Shown: positions 11,134 to 20,115 of the stretch, piece by piece
Layout of the letters: the number at the start of each line of letters is the position of its first letter
How positions within the stretch are numbered: the first letter of the stretch is position 1
Notes under the pieces: generated by a model
Seen by the model: the letters and a program-made list of their open reading frames with translations, nothing else
Databases searched by the model: none
Told to the model about the DNA's origin: nothing
NCBI RefSeq assembly: GCF_013378055.1
Contig: NZ_CP051130.1
Coordinates: forward strand, 1,736,001 to 1,800,000
Origin: Parasphingopyxis sp. CP4
GTDB taxonomy: Bacteria; Pseudomonadota; Alphaproteobacteria; Sphingomonadales; Sphingomonadaceae
DNA: 64,000 bases
Direction: 5' to 3'
Position numbers and translations under genes: made by a program

Positions 11134-12264
11134 CTATCCTGTTTCCGAGCTGCCATTGGGGCCGTGGCCGGCAGCCATATAGTCTTGCGACTGCATCTCG
11201 ATGAGGCGCGATGCCGTGCGCTCAAACTCAAATGACCCATCGCCACTGGCGTAAAGGTCCGTTGGCTCAGCATCGGCAGCCGCAAGCAGCTTCACCTTAT
11301 ACTCGTAGAGCGCATCGATCAGCGTCTTGAACCGTGCCGCCTCATTGCGCTGGGCCGGACCCATTTGCGGGATCCCGACGATAATCACGGAATGGAATTT
11401 GCGCGCTATCGCCAGATAATCGGGGGCGCCCCGCGCTTCACCGCATAGGCGTTTGAAGGAGAATACCGCGACGCCTTTGAGCGATTTGGGAACATGCATC
11501 GTCCGCCCGCCTGGAACGGCGATCTCTTCGCTCGGCACATTGTCGGCATCGTCGGGCGAATAATCCGTGAGCCGGAAGAAAGCCTCGCGGAGTTTCGCCG
11601 TGGCTTCATCGCCATTGGGCACATACCAGGTTGGCATGCCGCCCAGCCGATCGAGCCGATAATCGGTCGGACCGTTGAGGGGCACCACTTCCAGCTGCTC
11701 TTCGACCAGGTCGATAAAAGGCAGGAAAAGCTCGCGATTTTGGCCATCCTTGTAAAGATCAATCGGCGGCCGGTTGGATGTGGTGACGACGGTCACGCCC
11801 TTATCCAGCAGAGCGGTGAAGAGCCGCGACAGGATCGCCGCATCGGCCGTATTATTGACGACCATTTCATCGAGCGCGAGCAATCGGGCTTCGTTGCGAA
11901 TGGCGTCTGCGACCGGGATCACCGGATCGCCCTTCTCCTTGGCGCGTTCGGCGCGCAGCCGATCATGGATGTCGAGCATGAACTCGTGGAAATGGACCCG
12001 GCGTTTGGATGGAGTGTCGAGGCAGGCGAAGAACAGGTCCATCAGCATGGACTTGCCGCGCCCGACACCGCCCCACAGATAAACACCGCGCACATTGTCC
12101 GGCTTCTTGCCAAGCGCGCGCCACAGCACGCTGCCGCGACGCGGCGCGGCCTCCAGTTCCTCGCTCAAGCGAACAAGATGCGCGACCGCGTCGTGCTGGT
12201 CCGGGTCAGGCTGAAGCTCCCCTGCTTCAACCAGGGCCTGGTAGCGCGCGGCCAGCGCCGTCAT
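11134..12264 (-). CDS. zapE: Cell division protein ZapE (AFG1-like ATPase)
   Basis: A 376-residue P-loop ATPase of the AFG1/ZapE family, which modulates Z-ring assembly and membrane protein turnover. The Walker A motif GGVGRGKSMLMD and the family motif VHFHEFMLDIHDRL follow the N-terminal helical region; LLALDEMVVNN is Walker B, TSNRPPIDLYKDG sensor 1, and FKRLCGEARGAPDYL the C-terminal motif. The ATG overlaps the thioesterase stop (ATGA at 12261-12264). It is co-transcribed with sdhB and the thioesterase. Confidence 0.94.
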   Translation of the reverse strand: MTALAARYQALVEAGELQPDPDQHDAVAHLVRLSEELEAAPRRGSVLWRALGKKPDNVRGVYLWGGVGRGKSMLMDLFFACLDTPSKRRVHFHEFMLDIHDRLRAERAKEKGDPVIPVADAIRNEARLLALDEMVVNNTADAAILSRLFTALLDKGVTVVTTSNRPPIDLYKDGQNRELFLPFIDLVEEQLEVVPLNGPTDYRLDRLGGMPTWYVPNGDEATAKLREAFFRLTDYSPDDADNVPSEEIAVPGGRTMHVPKSLKGVAVFSFKRLCGEARGAPDYLAIARKFHSVIIVGIPQMGPAQRNEAARFKTLIDALYEYKVKLLAAADAEPTDLYASGDGSFEFERTASRLIEMQSQDYMAAGHGPNGSSETG

Positions 12265-12713
12265 TTGGGTGGGCTGACCTTGCGGATGGTGCCCGAAAAG
12301 GCCGATACCTTCACTTCGTCCTGCACAACGATTCCGCGCAGGAAAACGAGCCGTCCGGTCTCGCGCAATATCTCGACTTCGGCATCAAGCGGTTCGTCCA
12401 TTTTCCCGGGCGCCATGAACTGACAGGTGAGATCAAGCGTCACCGACCGGCCGGCATGCTCGATACCCAGCGTCCGCGAACCGGCGAACAGCGCAACATC
12501 GATAAAGCTCATTACAACCCCGCCATGCACGAAATCTGCAAGGTTGCTATGCCCCCTTTGCGGCCACATACGGCAGCGGGCGATCGTGTCGCTCTCCTTG
12601 CGAACCCGGAATGGACCAAGGAAGCGGTTGAACCGATCCTCTTCCAATATCTCCCAGATCATCCAGCCCGGATTGTCAGGATCGGGTTCGTGGCGGAACT
12701 TCGATGTCGACAA
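12261..12713 (-). CDS. PaaI/YdiI-like hotdog acyl-CoA thioesterase
   Basis: A 150-residue single hotdog-domain protein. The typical segment FVHGGVVMSFIDVALFAGS carries the family HGG active-site motif, followed by LTCQFMAPGK. It probably hydrolyses small acyl- or aryl-CoA thioesters. I propose a TTG start at 12713, 14 nt after the sdhB stop and preceded by GCGGAG; an in-frame GTG at 12800 would extend well into sdhB and gives a non-family N-terminus. It overlaps zapE by 4 bp. Confidence 0.85.
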   Translation of the reverse strand: MSTSKFRHEPDPDNPGWMIWEILEEDRFNRFLGPFRVRKESDTIARCRMWPQRGHSNLADFVHGGVVMSFIDVALFAGSRTLGIEHAGRSVTLDLTCQFMAPGKMDEPLDAEVEILRETGRLVFLRGIVVQDEVKVSAFSGTIRKVSPPK

Positions 12714-12727
12714 GATATCCGCTCCGC

Positions 12728-13510
12728 TCAGACCGAGCGTTCGAGCATCATCTTCTTGGTTTCGGCAATCGCTCGCGCCGGCGACAGGCCCTTTGGACAC
12801 ACCGTCGCGCAGTTCATGATCGTGTGGCAGCGATACAGGCGGAACGGGTCTTCCAACTGGTCGAGACGCTCACCAGTGTGCTCATCGCGACTATCAGCAA
12901 GCCAGCGATAGGCCTGAAGCAAAATGGCGGGACCCAGGAACTTGTCCGAATTCCACCAATAGCTGGGGCAGCTTGTCGAACAGCAGGCACACAGGATGCA
13001 CTCGTACAGCCCATCAAGCTTGGCGCGCTCTTCTGGAGACTGCAGGCGCTCCTTGCCCGAAGGCTCGGGTGTTTCGGTTTTCAGCCAGGGCTGGATCGAC
13101 GCATATTGGGCATAGAAATGGGTGAAGTCAGGAACCAGATCCTTGATCACATCCATATGCGGCAACGGCGTAATCGTGACTTCCTTGCTTTTGCAGTCTT
13201 CGATCGCCGTTGTGCAGGCGAGGCCGTTGGAGCCGTCAATGTTCATCGAACAGGACCCGCAAATACCTTCGCGGCATGACCGGCGGAATGTCAGCGAACT
13301 ATCCTGCTCCCCCTTCATCTTGATCAGGGCATCAAGTACCATCGGACCGCACTCATCCAGATCAACTTCGAACCGATCATAATGCGGGTTTTCGCCGCTA
13401 TCAGGATCATAGCGATAGACTTTGAACGTCTTCGTACGGGATCCATCGGATTTATGGACTTCACCCTTGTTGGTGATCTTGCTGTTCTTCGGAAGCGTGA
13501 ATTCAGCCAT
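12728..13510 (-). CDS. sdhB: Succinate dehydrogenase iron-sulfur subunit
   Basis: Carries electrons from SdhA FAD to ubiquinone through three Fe-S clusters. It has 260 residues. [2Fe-2S] ligands are C79, C84, C87 ([12 protein letters not shown]) and C99. The [4Fe-4S] and [3Fe-4S] ligands lie in [17 protein letters not shown] and [10 protein letters not shown]. The ATG at 13510 is preceded by AAGGAA at about 12 nt. Unusually it is not next to sdhCDA, which lies about 6.6 kb away on the same strand; here it heads a unit with a thioesterase and zapE. Confidence 0.97.
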   Translation of the reverse strand: MAEFTLPKNSKITNKGEVHKSDGSRTKTFKVYRYDPDSGENPHYDRFEVDLDECGPMVLDALIKMKGEQDSSLTFRRSCREGICGSCSMNIDGSNGLACTTAIEDCKSKEVTITPLPHMDVIKDLVPDFTHFYAQYASIQPWLKTETPEPSGKERLQSPEERAKLDGLYECILCACCSTSCPSYWWNSDKFLGPAILLQAYRWLADSRDEHTGERLDQLEDPFRLYRCHTIMNCATVCPKGLSPARAIAETKKMMLERSV

Positions 13511-13555
13511 GATGCGTACAATTTCCTTGCCGTGTGCGAGCGAGATAGCGCGTCA

Positions 13556-13570
13556 TTCCGCACTGCGGAA
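13556..13570. promoter_or_regulatory. Perfect palindrome upstream of sdhB
   Basis: TTCCGCACTGCGGAA is a perfect 15-bp palindrome (7-bp arms, one central base) centred about 53 bp upstream of the sdhB ATG. No T-tract follows on either strand, so a protein operator is more likely than a terminator. The cognate regulator is unknown. Confidence 0.4.
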
Positions 13571-13615
13571 GGGGTTTAGTCCGCGAATCCCGGCATTAGG
13601 CAAAAATATTCCCGC

Positions 13616-14992
13616 TTAGTCCAGCGCTTCGCTCCCGGACCGCCCCCAATCAATGCCACGGGTTGTGTACATTACGGCCGCCAGGGCAACGAAAAGCATC
13701 AGCGAACCAATGAGTAGCGAGTATCGTTGCATATTAAGCAGCATGAACATGACCGCATACAGGCCCGACAATAATCCGCCGATATAGGCAGCCCTGCGCC
13801 AGCTCTTGAGAACGGCGGCTGAATAGCTGGTGTTCAATCCGACAATCGCGGCGGCGGCGGTGAGAAACGCCCAACCGAAGCCAATTATCTCGGCAAAAGC
13901 GAGCAGCAACACAAAGAATAATATGAGTGCGGCGCCAACGAGAAGATATTCAACCGTAGACACCCGCACGCCAGCAATCACGTCGAACATCAGATAAGCA
14001 AGAAACGTGAAGCCGATGATCAGAAATCCATATTTCACGGATCGATCGACGCGCGAATAGAGGTCCACCGGCTGAATGAGGTTCACGCGGATTTCATAGT
14101 CGCCAGCCGGCGCGTCATAAGCATAGCGACCGGTCGCCATCTGGTCTTGCGGCGCCATGGCACTAGCAGCATCTCCAGCCGCGACCAGCGATCGGCCAAG
14201 CGCAAGGTTGGAAACGCGATAGGAGGCCTCAAATCCGTCCGCACTGATTTCGCGTTCGCGCGGGCTAAAGCCGCCCTCGAATGATGGGTGCGGCCAAGTC
14301 GAGCGAACGCGCCACTCCGTCTCGCCAGCCAATGGTTGCAATGACAGTCTCTGGTTGCCGCGAAACTCCATCGAGAAGCGCGCCGGAATGCTTTCCTCGG
14401 CCAGAGCCGATGCATCGACGGACGCAGAAAAGCCTGGCCCCACACCGCCGCCAGACCGCAGTTCGACATCGTTCCCACCAAATTCGATATCGGCACTTTG
14501 AATGGCACGCATGTCCGACAGTCCAAACCGCAATTCGGCACGTTCATAGGCAAGTGACGATCGCTCAATACCGAGACGCGCAAGATCAGCTGGCAGAACA
14601 AACTGCGCGGAGCCGCTGGTGGTCGCTCCGTAAACAACCGCCTCATAGATCGATCGATTGCGTCGCTGCGGTGCGAGTTCCGTTTCCAGATTCAAGGTTT
14701 CAGGAGCTAGCGCCAGTTCGCGCCAGACCATGCGCGTTCGCGTCACCGAACGTCCATCTTCTTCTGTCGTCTCGCTGGTTTCTGCTTGATAGGGAATGAT
14801 CAGTTGAGGGCCAGAAATGATCTGCGGCCCGCCCCAGCCTTCGGCAATCGATGCCATGGCGGTTTGGGATTGTTGTTCGCGATCATAGACCAACAGCCAG
14901 ATCGTGAAGAGCGGTATCGACAGCAAGAAACCGACGATCAGGACAAGCGCCAGTTTGAATCCTGGCGACCGACTATCGGCTGTCTCACTCAT
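13616..14992 (-). CDS. creD: Inner-membrane protein CreD family
   Basis: A 458-residue CreD-type envelope protein. One N-terminal membrane segment (LALVLIVGFLLSIPLFTIWL) is followed by a large periplasmic domain (residues about 40-300) and a C-terminal block of about five membrane helices beginning SVKYGFLIIGFTFLAYL and ending near TRGIDW. CreD is linked in gammaproteobacteria to envelope stress and beta-lactam response, but no creBC pair is adjacent here. The start is ATG at 14992 with AGGGGAAAG upstream; an upstream TTG in frame is less likely. Confidence 0.9.
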   Translation of the reverse strand: MSETADSRSPGFKLALVLIVGFLLSIPLFTIWLLVYDREQQSQTAMASIAEGWGGPQIISGPQLIIPYQAETSETTEEDGRSVTRTRMVWRELALAPETLNLETELAPQRRNRSIYEAVVYGATTSGSAQFVLPADLARLGIERSSLAYERAELRFGLSDMRAIQSADIEFGGNDVELRSGGGVGPGFSASVDASALAEESIPARFSMEFRGNQRLSLQPLAGETEWRVRSTWPHPSFEGGFSPREREISADGFEASYRVSNLALGRSLVAAGDAASAMAPQDQMATGRYAYDAPAGDYEIRVNLIQPVDLYSRVDRSVKYGFLIIGFTFLAYLMFDVIAGVRVSTVEYLLVGAALILFFVLLLAFAEIIGFGWAFLTAAAAIVGLNTSYSAAVLKSWRRAAYIGGLLSGLYAVMFMLLNMQRYSLLIGSLMLFVALAAVMYTTRGIDWGRSGSEALD

Positions 14993-15076
14993 GTTCTTTC
15001 CCCTCAACTCATCGACAATAACTACCGTTTCGTCGACCGCGTTGAAGGGAGGCGTGTGAACCGCCGCTTAATGAAA

Positions 15077-16084
15077 TCAGTTTCCGATCAATCCATTGCG
15101 CCGCAAGCTGTCTGCCAAAATTGTCTCGAGCAGATCGGCATGACTGAATCCCGCCAGTGCGGCGGCTTTCGCCATTACTTTTTCAGACCAGAGGTTACAG
15201 TTGAGATTGATTTCAATGAAGTTGATATCGCCGGTGTTACGATCCAAGCGGAACTCGATCCGCCCATAGTCGAATGGACGGAACTCTCGGGCGACCTTGC
15301 GCGCATACTCAGCAACCTTGGGCGCGAATTCCGGATCATTGAATTGCTGGAGTGAGGCCTTTTCGGCGTTGGCGACGAGATCGCGTTTCTCATAATAAGT
15401 CCAGAGCTTCTGTGTATCTTCCCGTTCATAGATCAGCATTGGCAGCATCACCGGGTCACCCATCGAAATGAACGCGACCTGGACATCATAGCCGTCGAGA
15501 TATGGCTCGACGATCGCGTCATGACCCTGGCCGTGAATATCGGCAACGGCATTGGCAACGCCGGCCCAATCGAATGCATCCGATATGCCCCAACTCGCTG
15601 ATGATGCGTTGGGCTTGATCACCCAGCGCTCTGCTTTGGGACAATCCGCCTCTTCGACAGGCGCGCCGCGTCGATAGCAGAACCAAGGTGCAGTCGGCAC
15701 TCCGCCATGCGCGCACACGAGTTTTGACACCGATTTGTCATCACCAAGTCCACGGATAAAAGGACCCGCGCCAATATAAGCGATCCTATGCATGTTGCAG
15801 AGCAACGGGATCATCATTTCCGAGTTGACGAAGCCACCGCGATTAAGAAGCGGGAACACGAAATCGACGTTCGGGTTTTCAAACAGCACATCATAGCTGT
15901 TGGCGAGCGTCAGATTGAGATCAAGACCCTCAAGCGTTGTTCGGACTTCATGATGATAAATTGCATGATTGCCGTCTTCAGGATGCATGCCGCCGCCCCA
16001 AAGCGCGTGTTTCGCCATGTACATGATGCGAAGCCGTTCCCTGGCCTCCGCTGGAATTCTCAGCGGCTCAAGTGAATCTGCCAC
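15077..16084 (-). CDS. ATP-grasp ligase, D-Ala-D-Ala ligase-like
   Basis: A 335-residue ATP-grasp protein with Ddl-like architecture: RIAYIGAGPFIRGLGDDKSVSK resembles the Ddl lid region, WVIKPNASSASWGI is the nucleotide-binding Lys strand, and FIEINLNCNLWS matches the terminal metal-binding EIN motif of Ddl enzymes. The N-terminus MYMAKHALWGGGMHPEDGNHA is not typical of Ddl, so the substrate is probably not D-Ala-D-Ala; a peptide or amino-acid ligase is the safer call. A GTG start at 16084 has an excellent GGGGGAG 4 nt upstream. It is divergent from the lactate dehydrogenase gene. Confidence 0.8.
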   Translation of the reverse strand: MADSLEPLRIPAEARERLRIMYMAKHALWGGGMHPEDGNHAIYHHEVRTTLEGLDLNLTLANSYDVLFENPNVDFVFPLLNRGGFVNSEMMIPLLCNMHRIAYIGAGPFIRGLGDDKSVSKLVCAHGGVPTAPWFCYRRGAPVEEADCPKAERWVIKPNASSASWGISDAFDWAGVANAVADIHGQGHDAIVEPYLDGYDVQVAFISMGDPVMLPMLIYEREDTQKLWTYYEKRDLVANAEKASLQQFNDPEFAPKVAEYARKVAREFRPFDYGRIEFRLDRNTGDINFIEINLNCNLWSEKVMAKAAALAGFSHADLLETILADSLRRNGLIGN

Positions 16085-16194
16085 GGTGCTCCCCCAATAT
16101 CTTGCAGTGCCTTTCCGCTCCCTAGCTACATAAAACGCAATCCGCCAGATGCCGTGCTGGGCAAGTCTCGCCGCGTCGGTTAGATGACATCGCT

Positions 16195-17343
16195 ATGCGA
16201 TTGAACAAATGCCATAATGTCGATGATTTTCGGCGGTTTGCGCGACGCCGACTCCCGTCTCCTGTTTTTCACTATATTGACGGGGGCGCAGATGATGAGG
16301 CGACCCTGCGCCGCAACACCAGTGCCTATGAAGGTTGTGACCTCGTTCCCAACGTCCTGGCGGGCGTTGAGGAGATCGACATGTCGACCACCGTGTTGGG
16401 GCAGAAGATCGACATGCCGCTCTTCCTGTCTCCTACAGCGCTGCAGCGGCTGTTCCACTGGCAGGGCGAGCGCGCGGTTGGGCGGGCGGCGGAAAAATTC
16501 GGCACCTATTTCGGCATCTCATCGCTCGCGACGGTTGGCATTGAGGAGATTGGAGAGACCATCTCCAGCCCAAAAATGTTCCAACTCTATATTCACAAGG
16601 ACAAAGGATTGAACCGGGCCATGGTCGAGGCCTGCAAAGCCGCGCAGTTCGATGCCCTCACCCTGACGGTCGATACCATTGTCGGAGGCAATCGCGAGCG
16701 CTGCCTCAATACCGGCTTCACCTCGCCACCGCGCATCACGCCGCGATCCTTCCTCAGCTATGCGGCCAAACCGGCCTGGGGATTGAACTATCTACTCCGC
16801 GAGAAATTCGAGCTTCCAAACCTGTCCGGCCATATCGGCGAAGGCAGCAATGTCGCGCTGTCGATCGGCGACTATTTCACCACCATGCTCGATCAATCGC
16901 TCGACTGGGACACGGCTGAACAGATCTGTGCGGAATGGGGTGGGGAGTTTTGCCTGAAAGGCATCATGTCCGTCGAAGACGCCAAACGCGCAGCCGATAT
17001 CGGGGCCACCGCGATCATGATCTCCAATCATGGCGGCCGACAGCTCGACGGCAGCCGCGCTCCATTCGATCAGCTCGCCGAGATTGTCGATGCCGTGGGC
17101 GATCGGCTGGATGTGATCTGCGATGGTGGAATCCGCCGCGGTAGCCATATTTTAAAAGCCCTTAGTATTGGGGCCAAAGCCTGTTCGGGTGGACGGCTCT
17201 ATCTTTACGCGTTGGCCGCCGCTGGCCAGGCCGGCGTCGAACGGGCGCTCGGAAATTTACGCGCCGAAATCGAACGCGACATGAAGTTGATGGGCGTCAC
17301 CAGCGTGGATCAGCTCAGTCGCGACAATCTGCGCTGGCGCTAA
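16195..17343 (+). CDS. lldD: FMN-dependent L-lactate dehydrogenase / 2-hydroxy acid oxidase
   Basis: A 382-residue TIM-barrel flavoprotein that oxidises L-lactate or a related 2-hydroxy acid. Family markers are YIDGGADDEATLRRN near the N-terminus, FLSPTALQRLFHWQGE (FMN binding), LTVDTIVGGNRERC, catalytic SNHGGRQLDGSRAP with the proton-abstracting His, and CDGGIRRGSHILKAL. Substrate preference between lactate and another hydroxy acid is inferred. The ATG at 16195 is the natural start. Its stop overlaps that of the convergent C13 peptidase gene. Confidence 0.92.
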   Translation: MRLNKCHNVDDFRRFARRRLPSPVFHYIDGGADDEATLRRNTSAYEGCDLVPNVLAGVEEIDMSTTVLGQKIDMPLFLSPTALQRLFHWQGERAVGRAAEKFGTYFGISSLATVGIEEIGETISSPKMFQLYIHKDKGLNRAMVEACKAAQFDALTLTVDTIVGGNRERCLNTGFTSPPRITPRSFLSYAAKPAWGLNYLLREKFELPNLSGHIGEGSNVALSIGDYFTTMLDQSLDWDTAEQICAEWGGEFCLKGIMSVEDAKRAADIGATAIMISNHGGRQLDGSRAPFDQLAEIVDAVGDRLDVICDGGIRRGSHILKALSIGAKACSGGRLYLYALAAAGQAGVERALGNLRAEIERDMKLMGVTSVDQLSRDNLRWR

Positions 17344-18359
17344 CGTCGTGACGCCGCTTGCGTCCCTTCAGGTGCGGGTCGACCCACCGGCGCGGTCGCA
17401 GATTGCGGCATGCGGCCTTCCAAAGCGCCGAGCCAGCCAGCCGTTTGCATCCCAATTGAGATCTGCGGCTCCGAAGGTGTGATTCCGATATCTCCTTCCC
17501 ACTGGCCAATCTTGGTCCGAGCTTGATCGAAGGCGTCGTTCAATGGCTGAGGACGGCGCAGGGCCCTATTGATGAAGGCATCGCCAAAATAGGTCCAATC
17601 ATTGCTCGGTGTGCAGCCAAAGGACGTTCGATCCGCTGCGGCGGCGCTGATCACAACGCTGGTTGGCGAAGACAGGCTGCGCAAGAAAGTCCCCGAAAAA
17701 CAGGAGTTCATGATCAGTAATCGATTGGTGATGCGCAGCTCGCCTAGCAGATTGGAGAGCCTTAGCGGCGACATCGATCCATAGCCCTGATCGCCATAAT
17801 AATAGACAATACCCGTAGGCAGCCCATGGCTTGTCGCAAACAATACCAACACGTCTTCGGCCGGATCCATAATCTCTGCAACCCGCGCAAGCGCAATAGA
17901 CAATGAGGTAAGCGATCCGCGCGGCAGACTATCATCGCCATTGCCGTCGGGCGCAGCGAGCACGATGGTTCGTCCCTCCGCATCATATCGCCTGCCAAGA
18001 ACGCGCGCGGCTTCGCGCGCCTCGCGTCCAAATACCGGATCGCTGTCCAATGCTATCGACACCACATAGGAATCGACGGTCCCCGGCCGTTGGGGAGCAA
18101 GGCCCGACAAGGCGGTTGTAAGCCGTTGATGATCCTCAAGCGCGGCGCGCGCGGTCAGATCATATTCGATCTCGGTACCCGCATTGGCACCAAGCACAGC
18201 CTCATGCGGCTGGACGCGAGACAGGAAGGAGGGAAGCGGTCGCGTATGGGTCACCACCGGCGCGGACTGAGATTGGGCGAGGCTCGGCGTGGCCGTGATC
18301 CCCAAGACCAACGCCATCACAATTAGAATCACGCGAATCTGCTCAAACATGATGTGCAT
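17340..18359 (-). CDS. Exported C13 (legumain-like) cysteine peptidase
   Basis: A 339-residue protein with a signal peptide (hydrophobic core, cleavage near PSLAQS) and a caspase-fold C13-type domain. The His of the dyad is in FATSHGLPTGI, and the nucleophile is in LLIMNSCFSGTFL, each ending a hydrophobic beta-strand as expected. A substrate-facing segment SAAAADRTSFGCTPSNDW follows. The ATG at 18359 has AAGGGGG 6 nt upstream. Bacterial periplasmic C13 peptidases are little studied; cleavage after Asn is known only for eukaryotic members. It sits beside an exported M20 hydrolase, suggesting periplasmic peptide turnover. Confidence 0.85.
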   Translation of the reverse strand: MHIMFEQIRVILIVMALVLGITATPSLAQSQSAPVVTHTRPLPSFLSRVQPHEAVLGANAGTEIEYDLTARAALEDHQRLTTALSGLAPQRPGTVDSYVVSIALDSDPVFGREAREAARVLGRRYDAEGRTIVLAAPDGNGDDSLPRGSLTSLSIALARVAEIMDPAEDVLVLFATSHGLPTGIVYYYGDQGYGSMSPLRLSNLLGELRITNRLLIMNSCFSGTFLRSLSSPTSVVISAAAADRTSFGCTPSNDWTYFGDAFINRALRRPQPLNDAFDQARTKIGQWEGDIGITPSEPQISIGMQTAGWLGALEGRMPQSATAPVGRPAPEGTQAASRR

Positions 18360-18431
18360 GCAAGCCCCCTTAGACAGACCCGTTAAACAGTCTTGTCCGA
18401 CAGGCGCGAAGTCAAGCCGCCATCAAATCGC

Positions 18432-19742
18432 TTACCGGGCTTCGCTGGCCAGGCGCGACATCAAAATGGCAGCGCGCTGGGCCTGGCGCGGAATGCTGTC
18501 CAAATGGATCGCCTCACCAGGAGCATGCGCACTTTCGCCTGACGGCCCCAAGCCAGCAAGTGCGTCCGTATAGGGCGCTACAAATGAGATATCAGCTGCA
18601 CCGCGACGCAGCGGATCGAGCTCGGGTTGCGCATCCAGACCGAGATCCTGATTGATGGCATTCAGCCGTGCCAGAAGTGCGCGATTGCCTTCGGTGGGCG
18701 CCATAGGCGGATAGCCCTCATCGAACGTGATTGCGGCGCTGGTGCCGGGCGAATGATCCGCCACGATCGCTTCCATGCGAGCGCGAACGCGGTCCGTCTG
18801 CTCCTGGGTCAATGTTCGGAAATCGCCGCGAGCCATGGCGATCGGCGGCACAATGTTGGTTTTACCGGTCGCCTCTGCGGCCAGCAGGTCTTCGCTGAAA
18901 CTCGCCGTGGTTCCGCCAGCGATCAGCCCTACATTAAAGGTGAGGCTCGGCTCGGGCAGCTCGGTCCGGAATCGCGCGATAATTCTTGCCAGCTCATAAA
19001 TCGCACCGTCACCCATGCGTTCACTGAAGATGGCCGAGCTATGACCTTCATTGCCGGTAGTCCGCAGCGTCCACGCATTGGACGATCGCCGCGCGACCAC
19101 GCCCATATCCTGGCCGTCCTGGATGGAGAGACTTTCAAAGCCGAGCGCCACGTCAGCCCATTGGCCAGCGGCGATCAGGTCGCGCCGCGAGATGCTGGCG
19201 GGTTCCCCAAAATCCTCTTCGTCCCCGGTAATTGCGACGGTGATGTTGGCGCCTTCGAGCGTGCCTGCCGCATGCATTGCCCGCAGCGCTGACAAGATGA
19301 TGATGATCCCGCCCTTGTCATCATAGATGCCCGGGCCGGTTGCGCGGTCACCGTCGCGCACAAAGGTTTGAAAATCAGAATCGACTTCAAACACCGTATC
19401 GGTATGGGCGATCAGCAATATCCGCTTATTGGCCGGATCGCCTTCGTGCCGGGCAAAGAAATGGCCAGCGCGATCCACCTCACTTTGGTCGATGATTTCG
19501 ACGGTAAAGCCGAGCGCCTCAAATTCCGGCCGGAGCATCTCCATGACCGCCCGATTGCCTTCAATATTGCGAGTTCCGCTATTTTGGTTTGTCATGCGCT
19601 CGAGCAACGCAATATGCCGCTCATATTCCGCATCGACGGTCGCGGTGATTTGCTGCTCAGCGGCACTCAATTCCGCAGCAGCCGGGCTTGCCAACACCGC
19701 AGCACAGGCGAGAAATATCGCGGAAATAGCATTGTTTTTCAT
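18432..19742 (-). CDS. Exported M20 family metallopeptidase, carboxypeptidase G2-like
   Basis: A 436-residue zinc hydrolase with a clear signal peptide from ATG 19742 (MKNNAISAIFLACAAVLAS, cleavage PAAA-E); AAGGAA lies 7 nt upstream and excludes longer frames. Metal-site motifs are LLIAHTDTVFEVDS, GPGIYDDKGG and AITGDEEDFGEP; the dimerisation domain has GNEGHSS. It is about the length of glutamate carboxypeptidase/CPG2 proteins. The substrate is probably a C-terminal amino acid or folate-like amide in the periplasm, which is inference. It is distinct from the M20 protein at 9.7-11.0 kb. Confidence 0.92.
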   Translation of the reverse strand: MKNNAISAIFLACAAVLASPAAAELSAAEQQITATVDAEYERHIALLERMTNQNSGTRNIEGNRAVMEMLRPEFEALGFTVEIIDQSEVDRAGHFFARHEGDPANKRILLIAHTDTVFEVDSDFQTFVRDGDRATGPGIYDDKGGIIIILSALRAMHAAGTLEGANITVAITGDEEDFGEPASISRRDLIAAGQWADVALGFESLSIQDGQDMGVVARRSSNAWTLRTTGNEGHSSAIFSERMGDGAIYELARIIARFRTELPEPSLTFNVGLIAGGTTASFSEDLLAAEATGKTNIVPPIAMARGDFRTLTQEQTDRVRARMEAIVADHSPGTSAAITFDEGYPPMAPTEGNRALLARLNAINQDLGLDAQPELDPLRRGAADISFVAPYTDALAGLGPSGESAHAPGEAIHLDSIPRQAQRAAILMSRLASEAR

Positions 19743-19774
19743 AAAGTTCCTTATCATCTCAATCTGCGCTGCAT

Positions 19775-20113
19775 TCAAAGTAACACGGCCAACACAATGC
19801 CCAATGCTGTGAACTGAACGATCGCAATAATGATAATGGTGCCGCGCAGGCGAGCAACGCGCGCTTCGCTTTGAGCATCCAGGGCGGCGATCGCTTCGGC
19901 CAGTTCCTGCTTGGTCGGCAGACTCTCCAGCGCCTCGCGCAAAAGTTCGGCGTCGCTCGGTTCGCCCTCTGCCGGCGGGAGGATTTCCGTCTGGCCTTTG
20001 CGCTTACCCAATCGGTCAGCCAATAAACCGCCAGCTTTGGAAGCGGCCTCTATACCCACGCGTCGAACCTCGGGGTGAGCCAGCGCGGAGATTACCCAGG
20101 CCGGCCAAGCCAT
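19775..20113 (-). CDS. Small membrane-anchored protein coupled to sdhA
   Basis: A 112-residue protein of unknown family. The N-terminal half is basic and soluble (EAASKAGGLLADRLGKRKG), the middle is acidic and probably helical (ELLREALESLPTKQELAEAI), and the C-terminus is a single membrane helix (GTIIIIAIVQFTALGIVLAVLL), so it looks tail-anchored. The ATG at 20113 begins only 2 nt after the sdhA stop (TGAGGATG), implying translational coupling with sdhCDA. It takes the position sdhB usually has. A complex II assembly role is possible but purely positional. Confidence 0.75.
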   Translation of the reverse strand: MAWPAWVISALAHPEVRRVGIEAASKAGGLLADRLGKRKGQTEILPPAEGEPSDAELLREALESLPTKQELAEAIAALDAQSEARVARLRGTIIIIAIVQFTALGIVLAVLL

Positions 20114-20115
20114 CC

